From: Capitella teleta
Taxonomy: Eukaryota > Annelida > Polychaeta > Capitellidae
NCBI GenBank assembly: GCA_000328365.1
Contig: KB309260.1
Location: forward strand, 26,529-90,528
Direction: 5' to 3'
Length of the DNA: 64,000 nt
Shown here: positions 24,901 to 36,593 of the stretch, one piece after another
How the letters are laid out: every line of letters begins with the position of its first letter
How positions within the stretch are numbered: the stretch's first letter is position 1
Position numbers and translations under genes: made by a program
Notes under the pieces: generated by a model
What the model was told of the DNA's origin: nothing
The model's database searches: none
What the model saw: only the letters and a program-made list of their open reading frames with translations

Positions 24901-26813
24901 AGGATAACTTAATGTAGCACTTGGATCCGATAGCTTTGTGCTCTATTGAGAGCAACGTAATGTAGCACTTGGATCCGATAGCTTTGTGCTCTAATGAGAG
25001 CTACGTAATATGGCACTTGGATTCGATAGCTTTTTGCTCTAATGAGAGCAACGTAATGTAGCACTGGGATCCAAAAGCTTCGTGCTCTAAAGAGGGCTTT
25101 TTAATGCGGCATTTGAATCTGATAGCTTCGTGGCGATCCAGAACCCTGCCACCATGAGAACAAAGTGCTCACTTCTCGGTACAATGGTTGCGTTGTACCA
25201 AAAAGGGAGGAATTAAAAATGCAAAAAACATGTGATAATAATTTTTATTGAAGCTGCTCCAATGTAAAGAGCAATTCAATTAAAAAATTACAACCCCAAA
25301 TAATACATTAGATCATAATATTATTAGCTTTGATTTGATTATAACAAAATCACCAATAAAAAGTTCATCATATATTCTATTACATTGAATCATACAAAAA
25401 GCTTACAATTGTATATTTTTCCATATTTTTATCGAGAAAGATTCAAAAGATAAAAAGTTAAAAAGTTAAAAATGAAAAACAAGTCAAAAATATTAGAAAT
25501 GTATAATATACCCGTGTAATTCTGGAATTTCTTGTGGTGTTTCTACCCCGACCTGCACTGTGTCCAGAGGATTGTCGCTGTAAAGAATGTTCAGACCATA
25601 CAAGTATCAACTGTAGCGCTTAGCTCTTCATTGGAAAATCATCAATAATTTCATAATTTTGCATAACACTAAATAATTCAAAATTTTAATTTGTATCATG
25701 CAAGCTAGATTAACTTGAAAATTAATTAAATTAATTAAAAGGAATGGAATACATTAATTACCCGTGTAATTCTGGGATGGTTTCCTGAGTCACTACTACT
25801 TCCGGTTGAACTTCCCTGTGGAGATAAAAAACATATTCATTCTTCATTTTGTTATATGTAATTAACAGTATTCCCTAAACATTGTTTCATATTTCCGAGA
25901 CAAAGCAACAGAAATTAAATTCATGCTTTATAGGCGAATGTGTGATAATATAGCATTAATCGGGCATTGAAAAGGGACGCCAAAATCACATAGTGCGCAT
26001 AGCAGAGTATAACACAAGTTTTGCCGTTACGATAATTATACTTTTAATTCGCTCAGACCATCTGTGCTTCTCGCTTTGATAGAAAAATATATTCAATAGA
26101 TTCAACCTTGACATGGAAATGAAACTAAAACACGGCCAAAATAATATTCAATATAATATTCTGCGAATTTCCGTTCTGACGTCTCACAAGCCTCCGGGAT
26201 TTTTTTCAGAATCGGCGAGGAATTGATATTGATGCTTCATTCAATCACTGGGCATTGCTATTGCGACGAAACCTCGTCTCGTATGCATCATACCCACCAT
26301 GAACGTATACAGGGCCAGGTCAAAAAGAAAACGTATTGTAACGTTCTCGTCATAGGGTCATGTATATCAAGTAGATGGAACGCACGTTCGGTGATGCATG
26401 CCTTAGAATCGGCTGCTTAATTAAATTTTAAAAGTACATATGTTACTCGCGACCATTATATTTTGTATGTCCGAACTCTAATGACTGCACAAGCAATCAC
26501 AATCGAGATAAATATTCTCCTAATGCAGCCATCGACATCAAATCAAATCGGGAGAAGCGGTGGTTTTTGTTTCCTGTGGTCGTTTGTGGAATTCAGGTTA
26601 TGAAAGGTTTCAAAATACGTATGAAAGATTAGCATAAACTACATAATTATTGAAAGTCCATTGACGAAACTTGGCTTATAAATTAGCCTCGTTCTGGTGC
26701 TCTACTGATTCTGACCTGATGGGTTCAGCGTTGACGCTCAGACCAAGACTTGGGGCTGAGACGTCGAGGTATATCAGGGTATAGACGAGTAGAGTGGAAG
26801 TCAAGGCCACCAT
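18993..26813 (-). CDS. FUCA: alpha-L-fucosidase copy B, complete (GH29)
   Basis: Secreted or lysosomal retaining hydrolase that removes alpha-L-fucose from glycoproteins and glycolipids. Thirteen exons: 26813-26716, 25815-25762, 25577-25512, 24762-24697, 24477-24411, 24038-23704, 21102-20996, 20941-20814, 20377-20241, 20185-20085, 19723-19591, 19539-19366, 19236-18993. All are GT-AG and phases agree throughout, giving 569 residues (human FUCA1 has about 466). Residues 1-26 are a signal peptide ([18 protein letters not shown]...). Residues 33-117 are the repeated acidic linker. GH29 starts near 118. Family landmarks: [31 protein letters not shown] with the nucleophile Asp near residue 329, VVVNDRWG, and [10 protein letters not shown]. 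The extra length is all in the linker. A variant polyA signal ATTAAA (minus) is at 18925-18920. Copy A upstream is its tandem paralogue. Confidence 0.95.
21113..21400. repeat. intron segment duplicated at 22930-23270
   Basis: tcaattaatgttcattgatattaactcgg and following sequence, including a later gccacagaaacg block, recur in the same order and orientation at about 22935-23210 of the same FUCA-B intron, on the other side of the transposon. The copy begins right at the border of exon 21102-20996. It may be what is left of an exon-plus-intron duplication. Confidence 0.5.
21507..22860. mobile_element. DNA transposon remnant with THAP-like zinc-finger piece
   Basis: Imperfect inverted ends: ctaaagataaagtctggg (21508-21525) and its reverse complement at 22842-22860. 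Inside, on the plus strand at about 21795-21900, one frame reads [12 protein letters not shown], then CFKWPKDP, resembling the C-x4-C and F-x-x-P core of a THAP DNA-binding domain, as in P-element-like transposases. No transposase core remains in 1.35 kb, so it is a non-autonomous derivative. Target duplication unclear. It lies in the large intron of FUCA-B. Confidence 0.55.
23435..23550. repeat. AT-only low-complexity tract
   Basis: Runs of aaatta/attaaa units in the intron of FUCA-B. Confidence 0.8.
24193..24365 (-). mobile_element. old fragment of the tRNA-derived SINE
   Basis: Shares the body of the family at 5577-5951 (ttacggctccac..., gataactcccaagg, tgtccttg), with many differences and no tRNA part or tail. 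Lies in an intron of FUCA-B. Confidence 0.75.
24411..25815 (-). other. FUCA: array of phase-matched linker mini-exons, copy B
   Basis: Four small exons between signal peptide and catalytic domain. 25815-25762 (54 bp, type 1) encodes [18 protein letters not shown]. 25577-25512 and 24762-24697 (66 bp each, type 2) encode [12 protein letters not shown]... and [12 protein letters not shown]..., ending ELHG and ELHA. 24477-24411 (67 bp) is the basic end exon. The first three begin and end in phase 2. The order here (1-2-2-end) differs from copy A (1-decayed 2-2-1-2-end), so the array has grown or shrunk since the gene duplicated. Confidence 0.9.
24914..25150. repeat. 48-bp tandem repeat, about five units
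   Basis: Units begin at 24914, 24962, 25010, 25058 and 25106 (core gtagcacttggatccgatag). FUCA-A holds only about one related unit (near 680-710), so the array expanded in copy B after the duplication. Confidence 0.85.
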
Positions 26814-27468
26814 GATGCACGATGGCTTGGATGTGATGTTGAAACCTGAAAGGAAAATGCAAATGAGGTTCAGCAATTTCCATATACTTGTAGCGTTATC
26901 AGTTCATGGCCCCCCATGCGATATAACACAGAACTCTGATCATTGGAACTCAGGAAGATTTACTGGTAGTGATGTATCTCAAGTTCACAACATATACATT
27001 GGGATAATTTCTATATTGAAATGTCTTGCTATTCTCCGTTCAAACAACAAATTATACAAATCCAAAGGTTTGAAGTTTCGAATAATTGGAATTTCCCAGA
27101 TTTTCCTGTTCATTGATTAAACATTTGCTGTTTTTATTATGAATTATTTTAGTTTAAAATTGATGTTTTGTGTGTGTTAGTTTTTATCATAATTGCCAAC
27201 TTGGCTGAGAATCCCACATTGAAGAAAACAGACGTATTTAAAGATTGGAATTAAACAGCCCTGTATACAAACAATATTTTGTGTCCTGTTTTCAAATTTG
27301 GATCAAACAAGGGGATAACTTCGCCATCTGACGTCAGACGAAACAACGTTGTACAGCCGCTGGCGTGGCAATTGCCCAACAAGAGTTACGTTGTCATACT
27401 TTTCTAGTAAAATACAAAAAGACAAATGTGAATAAATATAAAACTCTAGCACCGGATCAGATTAATCG

Positions 27469-27706
27469 CCTTGCGCTTAAACATGTTTAATAATCTAGGT
27501 TCGTGCAACTGAAACAATCCAATTTGCAATGCCAGCAAAATCTATGAGACGAATTACGCAATCCTATCCATGCCATAATAACCGACCTCGTTTAAGTTTG
27601 TCGATTACGTAATCAACTCTGCGACCACCAATGATATTCCTCATGATCTGCCGTCAAGAGTCACTTCATTGAAGCACACGTGCAGCTGAATGGTAGTATG
27701 TGAAAT
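27469..27706 (-). promoter_or_regulatory. conserved upstream block of FUCA-B (promoter or first-exon candidate)
   Basis: Counterpart of 8456-8692, with the same E-box CACGTG (27677-27682), the same CCAAT word and the same gattacgtaatc. It lies 0.65-0.9 kb upstream of the signal exon, with no mobile element between. Confidence 0.5.
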
Positions 27707-27709
27707 TAT

Positions 27710-30130
27710 AAATTGAAAGGTCAAATCTGTGAGTTATAAAATATGCGATGACAATTAGAATGGGAAAAGGCTGTTCACGCGACCTTTAGGAAAATGTGCG
27801 CTGTTTAGTTAACAGTAAATCAATAACAAAAAAAAAACATAATGTTATTGATATTCGATGTGAAAACAGACCTACTAATAACGAATATTTAATGTGGGAA
27901 TATTAAAATATTTTACATTAGTCTTGATTTGAATCAAGTGATTAACATCAGTGATTTCAAACAGGCTGATGTTTCGTTCCTAGTACCTATTTCCTAATTT
28001 CCTATTAGTTTCTATATTTTTTCAATATAAAATAGGATGTTATAGCTCTTATAGTAGAAAAACATTTAACAATTCTATTTATCGTCTGTTTGATCGTCAG
28101 TTTGTGCCGAAATCTGTGTGCGCGATATATATTCGAATAGGCGAGCGAATGGCACCAAACTATAGAGGGGCATAGAAATTTGATTTTACATCTCTCATTG
28201 AAATTATACCTGTCTGTGTTTAGTCGAAAAACATTTTAGTCAGCACTTGGCCATTTCTGCATCATTTCTCAACTTTTTGTTTCGTTAACCCTTGAATTTC
28301 TCCTTTTTTTTATAGAATTGCTTCTTCCTTAACTATTTGCTTTCCGTTTGGAATTTTCCCTAAAAAAAATTCTATACTCAGGGCTTCGGTTGACTTTTTG
28401 TTTTTTTTATTTTTCACTTCTACGATATCCAAAATGCAGATTGCTTCCCCAGAAAAGTGTAACCACATATCCGAATTAAAGAAACATTATTTTTTTTAAA
28501 GAAAAGAAAAAAATAATAACATCAATCAACTCGTCAATCAATAAGAATTATAATTAAATTACGACACTCACTTAGAATTTGCATATTTTGCGTGTGTTAA
28601 ATATTTAGGCGTGAATAAATTAGTTTATAACTGTTTAAGAGTCGTTGAAGTATTAACTACCCCTCCTCTAATGCGTCGACCACACGCTGCCCAGTGGTCA
28701 AAACGGTTGACCATCCGGATTTTAACGGTCGCTTGATTAAGCTTTTGTCTAATGAAGTGTGTTGCTTGACGTAATGACTACGCGCTCAAAAACACTTGTC
28801 ATTCAATTCATTTATTATAGATTTTTTTTTTTTTTTTTTACGTTGTTTCGTTATTAATTTAAAATTTAATGCACCGGAAAGTTGCCAGCCTGCACTGAGT
28901 CTATGAACAACTGAATCGATTGATGTTATTTCGGTTTTATGCCGAGATTGACAACAACGTCCATCGATAATTCGTCGATATTCCAGCGCCCCCTATGAGC
29001 AACACTCCCTGATGCAAGGAATCACTCCTATATACAGATGTCATAGATTAGTCTGAAGAACATTCTAGCTCTGCACAGTATACAGTGTAGTGAGCAGGAC
29101 ATCTCTCATGCGGTACTTTGAATGGACAACTTTATTACATAACTTGGTTATTGCACTCTCATAGGCACTGGATGATATCACACGAGATCGATATCAGCTA
29201 AAATCGAGAATGCAGCTGCTTTTATATCGCACACGTCGTTCAGATAAAGAGGTCAAAAGTAGTATAGGCTACGTGTCAGCAATTAATACAGAATATGGGC
29301 CATGGAATGATGTTTCCCTCAAACAATCAATTGTTGGCATTTAGGCATCTTATTTCCGGATGGGGGGGAGGGGGAATGCAGTAGCAGACACCAATGCCCC
29401 TTCTTTTCTCGGTTATATCATCTTTCTGAGTAGTAATCAACTCGTGGCAACGATATCGCTAAGTCGTGGAGTTAGGGTAAGTACCCTTTCGCCCCAGTTG
29501 CAATAGGAAAATTGTGGTTGTGAATATTCTTCGTATGTTTGCTTTATTGAATATTGGATAGTATTGATTTTGTTGTGACATTAAAGGACTTGAAATAAAT
29601 TAAATCGCGATATTAACTTTAGATGGCCCAAAAGTATGATTTCACTGTGAGATTCAAGCGAAAAGCACCCGGAATACCCCAGAATCATCAATTGTGCATT
29701 GTGACAAAAAGGAAATCGCATGGAGACAAATAGCTGAAATAATTCTCGCTTGGGGATGAAATGACGTCACGGCCATTTCATCAATAAACTAGCATTGCTT
29801 CCCATGGCAATACACCTGCATGCATCCTTTAATCATAACGTTATAAATCATAACGTTCCACAAAAAAGGATTGGATCATCTGCTGCATTGTGATTATCGT
29901 CGTGACGCGAGCGCCAGAATGACCTTACGATGCTCCCTAATCCTTAAAGAAAAGATAGAAAAACACACGATTCAAGATAAATAGATAAGCATGTATGCAT
30001 CACGTGATAATATTCATAAAAATGCTGCATGTATCTTGAACTCTTGGTCTGATATTCCAAAATGCCAAAGGCTAAGTGCAGGCGAGACAATTCAAACAAA
30101 GTAAGCGGCTACTTGTCAGTCAGCCGGGTG
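27710..30130. other. intergenic, FUCA-B to THNSL1
   Basis: The two genes are divergent. No coding exon recognised. Poly-T (28822-28838) and G-rich (29361-29375) tracts. THNSL1 control sequences should lie at the right end but show no clear box. Confidence 0.4.
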
Positions 30131-30178
30131 TAAGTGACATGTCTACTGCTATTCTGTGAAATAGACCACAGAGCTATC

Positions 30179-33100
30179 ATGATTCTGCTCCAACGTATCT
30201 GCCTGCGTAATGTTTGGAGAGGGAAGGTCTTCCTCCCTCCGAGCAGATGGCAATCCAGGTTGACTAATGTCGTGAAGAATAAAGAGGTGAGTGAAGGGAG
30301 GAATTGCTCTATTTGATCTTCTTACATGTAATTATCCTAGAGGAATATTGTTTTGATGGGAAGCCCTGGGTGTGGTAAAACGACGGTTGGCAGAATCCTT
30401 GGACAGAGACTGGGTTTACCAGTTATTGATGTTGATAATGATCATTTGGAGAGGCAATGGGGAGGATCAGTTGCTAATAAAGTGAGTATTGGTCTTGTAT
30501 GTTCTTATTAGAATTATTTGTATGGGTTTTCATTGTAGCTGGCGGAGTGGGGAGATGACCGGTTCGTCGAGGAGGAAGGCAAAGCTCTGCAGAGTCTAGT
30601 AGCGTCTGGGTCAGTGATTTCTTTAACTGGGTCAAATCCCTTGCATAAAGAGGCAATGAGGCACATCAAGCAGAACGGAATTCTCGTTTTTCTTAACGTT
30701 GCAAACAACGATATCCTCCAACGGTTAAACGAAATGAAGGTCAACCGAATAGTCCAGCAGTCGTCCGGAATTACAATGGCCTCTTTGCTGGCCCAGCGAC
30801 AGAAACACTACGAGTTGGACTACGACTTGAGGGTACTGTGCCCAACAGGATCCACCCCTGAAGACATCACAGACAAAATTGTCGACGGAATCACTCGATT
30901 GGATAACCATAGCGGGTATTGCTCGACAAGAGGTGGAGCTCCAAATGTGTCGTTCAACGAGGCAATTCTACAAGGTCTTGCTCCAGATGGTGGACTCTAT
31001 GTACCTGTGGATGACCTACCCAGTTTCAGTTTAGGTGAATTGGAGCTTCTGTGTGATATGACATACCCTGAAAGGGCTTTGCGGATTCTTGAGCGACTAT
31101 TGCACCCTCTGGACGTACACCCCAGTGAGCTGTACAGGATGGTACAGCAGGCGTATAGTGCACAAAACTTTGCATCAGAATCGGTGTTTCCTTTGGTGCA
31201 ACTAGGACAGGATTCAAATCAGTTTGTGGTGGAAATGTTCCATGGTCCAACCGCGTCGTTTAAAGACGGTCCTCTGCAATTACTGCCGTTGCTGTTTCAA
31301 CACGCCATTGAACAATCGGGCTCCGATAAGAAGTCAGTTTTACTGTTTGATGCGATGTTTATTTATTGTATATTTTTAGGTATTTGATTCTTGTTGCTAC
31401 CTCTGGTGATACTGGGAGTGCTGTACTTTCTGGTTTTGGTAGAAATACGGGTTCGGAGAGAATTGCACCCTAATGTTAAGTAGTTAGAATGTGTATTATA
31501 TTTTTAGGTTTGAATAATACCAAAGTAGTTGTCTTCTATCCTGATAACGGCGTCAGTTCCATCCAACGAGCTCAAATGCTATCAGCAACCGGACAAAACG
31601 CCTATGTTTACGGTACTCTCAGATAAACCCGCGACTTTAATTCCAGTTTTACTGCACTCAACAGGCATAAAAGGTGACTTCGATTACTGCCAAACAACCA
31701 TTAAGGAGATATTCAACAACATCGAATTGACATCATCATGGAGAGAAAAATACAGCATTGAACTTAGGTATGTTTGTCACTTCAACGGGTCTATTCATAG
31801 GCTGAGTGCTTATATTTGTAGTGCTGCTAACTCCATAAATTGGGGGAGATTGGTTTCCCAGATTGCGTGTCATATCTCGTCGTACGCTGAGATGGTCAAG
31901 CATGGCCACATCACAATGGGCAGAAAGGTCGACGTCTGCATTCCGACTGGCAACTTTGGCAATGTCCTCTCTGCATGTTATGCCAAGGTACCTCTAGAAC
32001 CGAGTTTCAATTACTAGTACCCTTGTTGCTGCACACCTCATGTTAGTGATGTAACTGAGGGGGTGAGGGGGGGTGTTGGGGGCGGTGTTTAAACTACATA
32101 CAAGCACACTTTATCATGATTTTTAATTTCCACATTCATATTTAATTTTAGAAAATGGGCGTCCCTTTCAACAAGTTCATCTGCGCGTCCAACAAAAACA
32201 AGGTTTTGACAGATTTCATCCATACAGGAATATATGACATCTCCAACCGCCATCTTTGTCAAACCACATCTCCGGCAATTGACATCTTGAAATCGTCAAA
32301 CCTGGAACGATACCTGTATGACGTCACTAATCGAAACACGTCACAAGTTAAAGAATGGTTTGAAACTCTGGATACTTCTGAAGAGTTCTCAGTTCCCAAA
32401 GAGGTAAATGATGAAATACTTAAAGATCAACACTTAAATGATTGAATTAATGCCAAATTGACAATTTTACACCCTAATTAATCATTAATTAATGCGGCGC
32501 AAAAGGAAAATTTACTGACCTTATTTTCATGGTATAGAACAAACATGAGCAGCGTGGATTCGCTGTTTTTAAATTTCCCGCCAGATCGGTTTGGTTCACA
32601 TAATTATTTGCAGCACGGAGAGCCCCGCCAAGAAAAAGGTTGCTATGCCAACGGACCAACACAAACGATTCAGCATCATCGCTAATTAGAGTCGAAAAAT
32701 GGCGATAAAATCATTAATTATTTATCGTGAATCATAGGGCTATTAACTTATCACTAGACGTTTGGGGTGATTGATCATAACTCGATGTAACCCTAAAAAC
32801 AGACACAAGCAATAGATAGATAAATAGATAGATACGCTTTATTCATCCACAGAATCAAAATGAAGGTAAACACGAAGAATATACAAAATAATATAACTAA
32901 CGGTGTCAACTGTGCAAACAATTTTTTTTACAAAAATAAAAAATAAAAATAAGAAAGGTGCAATAAACATGATGGATGATACAACAAAGTTGAATGATAA
33001 GAGCGCATATGATAATACAAAAACAAAACAACAATAAATCAATGCCCTGACTAACAAATGCAATTTGAATCTCTGTACATGTAAAATTTCTAATAATTTG

Positions 33101-34241
33101 TATCTCTGTACATGTAAAATTTCTAATAATTTGTAACTCTGTACATGTAAAATTTCTATTTCTAATAATACGCTTTCCAGACTACTTGCTATATATAAAG
33201 TACAATATAATAATAATTATAGTGATGAAAAGAGTGAATCAAATTTATTTTGCATAATAATACAAAATACAGCAATGCATAAAATGTAACAAAGCGAAAG
33301 ATAAAGAAGAGAGCAGAATAACGAGGTAAATGGAGGTTAGTGGATTAGCGTGAGTAAAATTGAAAGGTCGGTCATGAGTTTATTTTTAATGATATTATTT
33401 TAATATAACATTATTATATGATATCCATCCAATCAAGCGTCTGTGACAAGTACTATAGAGTTGTAAGTAAGCAAATTCGTCGATTTCTTCAATATCCAAT
33501 ATGATAAATGTATATTTAATATAATTAATTTACCTGGAGCTTAGGGTCGGTGATATGACGTCATAGAATCCTAAGCAAGTGGGGTAGGGGCATATATTTT
33601 TCTATCTGATTAAATAAGCTTTTTGACGCCGCAGATGGCTCAAAAAAGACAATAATAATATGTCCCCGAACCGAGGCCTAAAATTTATTTTTCTGTCTTG
33701 TGTTGACCTTTAATAAAACTGTAAGATGTGCTATTTGTTTTGTCAGGTGTTAGATGCAATTCAAGAAGACTTCGTGGCCGATTATGCCGAAGAGGATGAG
33801 TCTACGTGGGCCATGAAAGACACCTACTTTGAACAAAGTGCAATTTGTATCTCTGTACATGTAAAATTTCTAATAATTATGTGCTTTCCAGACTACTTGC
33901 TTGACCCACACACAGCTGTTGCTAAGGTAGTGGCTGACCGTTACCAAGGACAGAGGAATACGCCGCTGGTCATTTGTGGGACTGCCCACTATGCGAAATT
34001 CCCTGAAGCTCTTCAGGGCGCCATTGACACCCACAACAGAGAGCGACCTGCTGATGACGTGGCTTCCCAGTTTTCAACCCTGGAGCAGATGGGAAGCCAC
34101 CCAGCAATGCACGAGAGGCTGAAGAACGATGTGGTCAAGGTTGACCAGATGACCTGTGACGTCATTGAAGCGGACCAAAAGATGATTGTGCAAACTGTTG
34201 AGAAAATTGCACAAAAATGGAGCTCAGGTTTTGAACAATAG
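30179..34241 (+). CDS. THNSL1: threonine synthase-like protein 1
   Basis: Mitochondrial-type protein with an N-terminal shikimate-kinase-like P-loop domain and a PLP-dependent threonine-synthase-like domain. The substrate in animals is not settled. Ten exons: 30179-30286, 30341-30481, 30539-31332, 31380-31438, 31508-31612, 31665-31767, 31822-31987, 32152-32403, 33747-33837, 33892-34241. Phases agree; 722 residues (human about 743). The first 36 residues are basic (MILLQRICLRNVWRGK), like a mitochondrial presequence. P-loop GSPGCGKTT lies near residue 42. SFKDGPLQ carries the PLP lysine near residue 325, followed by LVATSGDTGSAV and CIPTGNFGNVLSA. An in-frame ATG at 30134 is an alternative start, but it would put non-basic residues first. 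PolyA signal AATAAA at 34267-34272. Confidence 0.95.
32810..32905 (-). mobile_element. LINE 3'-end remnant with (TATC)n tail
   Basis: The minus strand reads ggatgaataaagcgtatc followed by tatctatctatt-type repeats, the usual 3' end of several invertebrate LINEs. Lies in the eighth intron of THNSL1. The rest of the element was not recognised. Confidence 0.4.
33056..33192 (+). repeat. copied mini-intron of THNSL1, internally triplicated
   Basis: Three tandem units of a 33-bp sequence (tctctgtacatgtaaaattt...) are followed by gctttccagactacttgct. The same sequence forms the whole 54-bp intron at 33838-33891 plus the first bases of exon 33892. The copy sits in the preceding intron, same orientation. 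Confidence 0.8.
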
Positions 34242-34277
34242 AAATTATATTTAATTGATGAGGTAAAATAAAATGCA

Positions 34278-34415
34278 ATGAAACAAATGCTTCACTTGTT
34301 TCTCGCAGCCATCATAACGGCCCCCACGATCATCCTCACAAATGCCAGGACAAAGGTCAAAGGTCATGAGCGGGATGACCTTGGGGGCCCTCCAGGTGTC
34401 GGTCCCATCACTTAG
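34278..34415 (+). CDS. small ORF with signal-like start, doubtful
   Basis: 45 codons starting MKQMLHLFLAAIITAPT, then a hydrophilic end. It lies inside the 3' flank of THNSL1, just after its polyA signal. The start is hydrophobic, but the length is short and no family is recognised. A splice-acceptor-like cttgtttctcgcag overlaps it. Chance is likely. Confidence 0.15.
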   Translation: MKQMLHLFLAAIITAPTIILTNARTKVKGHERDDLGGPPGVGPIT

Positions 34416-34500
34416 CCTGACCTAAGTCAGGATTGCGTGACCGCTATGGGACCTCAACCTTTCGGACCGAAAAATAAAAATGGAAAAAAATGGTGGTGAT

Positions 34501-35104
34501 CTAGTCGACAATGGCGGTTGCCATGACGACTGAATCCCCGGGGATGGCCAACTTGAAAGTTGCGCCAACCGAAGTAAGCGTTATCTGCAACGAAAAAACG
34601 AAAAATCAGAAACCACGCTTAACAATAGCATGCATTGCATAATAGAATTTATGAACATGCAAAATACACTCTCCTCGTATTCATATTCAAACAACGAGAA
34701 CACATTGTATTCGAGTAGGCGCAAGGCGGAGATCTCAACCAAAAGCCAAAGTTCAGTCCGAACAAGAATTACAATAGGCCTACTGATATAACAGATACCA
34801 TAAGACTAATAATAATTTGGCCATAAAATGTTAATCAGATAAAGAATATAACTTGACCAACACCACTCGATCCTTTGAACCACAGGCTTGAATGCTGGTT
34901 TGCTATGGCAAAATAATTACCAACTGTGTTGAACAAAGCCGGACTCGTTGTGGACTAAAAGAACTTACCTCCGTCTTAACTTTCTGTGTGGTGTTGACAT
35001 AACGAAGTAAGCGGTGGTGAGCACGGCCCGTCCGTCGAAGGCTTCGAACTGGACGTTTGGAATAGCTGAACTGAAGATCCGTTGCCGCCAGCGATGCTTT
35101 TATA
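34501..35104 (-). promoter_or_regulatory. TATA promoter with short spliced transcript (candidate)
   Basis: Minus strand: TATAAAAG at 35104-35097. A tcagttcag initiator-like word follows about 30 bases downstream. A strong donor (gag|gtaagt) ends an exon at 34968, and a good acceptor (ttcgttgcag) opens the next at 34584. One frame runs open through the junction to a TAG at 34503-34501 but has no ATG, so this could be a non-coding RNA or a wrong model. Convergent with THNSL1. Confidence 0.3.
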
Positions 35105-35109
35105 GCGGA

Positions 35110-36590
35110 CTGAGAAATGCTGACGCAACTGAATGGGAATCGATAAAAGCTGCTTCAGCGATAAGCACTGAGGAACGCTGACAACGCGATATCTGTGAAC
35201 CTTAACCTTTGACTTGGCCTAGTTTAGAATATAAACCACGTTTGCTTCGATGGCAACCGCACAACAGCCGAGGCGAGAGTATTGCTGACGTACGTAGACT
35301 GATATGGTATAATGATACTTTTCGTATAATATTTCGGCCACATACGGTGATTTATAAAACTAAGCGTGAATTCATACTGTATTATTATGACAATGTCTCA
35401 CATTGGGCTTTATGCAATAAACAAAAATGGACAATATATTCGTACAGCAGTTACCAAAGCACCTTAAATGCGAGAGAAGACAGGTGCAATCAGTTGCATG
35501 ACGCTCCGAGCAACCGCCGTCGTCGGCACATTAGACATTGGAGAGATGATTAGACATTAGATCAGAGATAATTATTATTATTATGGCGGCTGCGATCAGA
35601 TGCGTTTTCCTCTACTTTGCTGATACTAATTTATGGTAAAACTTATGAACAAAAGAAGGGGCTATACGCGTATTATATGGAATCTTGGTTAATACCAACA
35701 TAATCACATAATCATAATACATAATCACATAATCACATAACATAATCACATACCAGCCCCACTTTTTCACAATGTCAAATTCTATAAGTTCACAATTTTA
35801 ACAGATATATGACCTTTTCACAATAAATTATTTTTTATAATCTTATTAAGGAAATTTTTTTTCCCAACAAAATGCCACTGTTCCATCAAATCAATGCCTC
35901 TGTCAAATGTGTCTTTTATTATGATTTATGAACCACTTACAAACTCACCTATCGCTAAAAGGATGTACTGATTGACCTAGTGTTGATGTGCATGTTGCGG
36001 CAAACAACGGTTTGTACAAGTTGTGGTATAATCTATGATACCGTATACTCTCAGTTTTATCCTACTCCATGTTTTATAAGATTACACGATTAACATCATC
36101 ATAGTCTCATCTGATATTGGAGTTCTTTGATCTCATCAACACGTGTATCTCCAGCATCGATCCAGGCCGCGCGATGTTCTTCGTGTGGTGTGTACGCCTA
36201 AAGAGGTCAAACATGTAGAGCCTGTAAGTGCTGATGAAGGATTCTTAGAATCTGAACACACAAACCCTAATCTGGTACAATGTCTAGGCTGCGTATATGT
36301 GTATATTTGGCATTCTATATATGATTGACAGGTCGAACGAGACAAAGATCAGAAGTCTCCCCAGTAGTCTCAATGCCGAACATGCTGCAAGTCTGCAAGC
36401 TCCAAAAAAAGTGATTAATTCTTATTTTAATTTGATGTAATGCAAACACTATGCCAGTTGTAGCACAGTGCGTGAGATGATAAGAAATAGCAAAGATATC
36501 TGCACCTACCATGCATAGATTGCATCACTTACATGTCAGCATTACTCAGCAAATTAATGCAGTGAATACACCGACGTCTCCGATCGAACC
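35110..36590. other. intergenic, no gene recognised
   Basis: Contains an acataatc-type microsatellite (35695-35755). A possible splice donor (gagcct|gtaagt) at about 36219 is the only exon-like sign. Confidence 0.35.
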
Positions 36591-36593
36591 ATT

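Noticed and set aside
26686-26716. signal exon of FUCA-B ending at the stop codon at 26686 as a tiny secreted peptide
   Set aside because: The donor gtcaga at 26715 joins in phase with the mini-exons and is identically placed in copy A. The short read-through frame is intronic.
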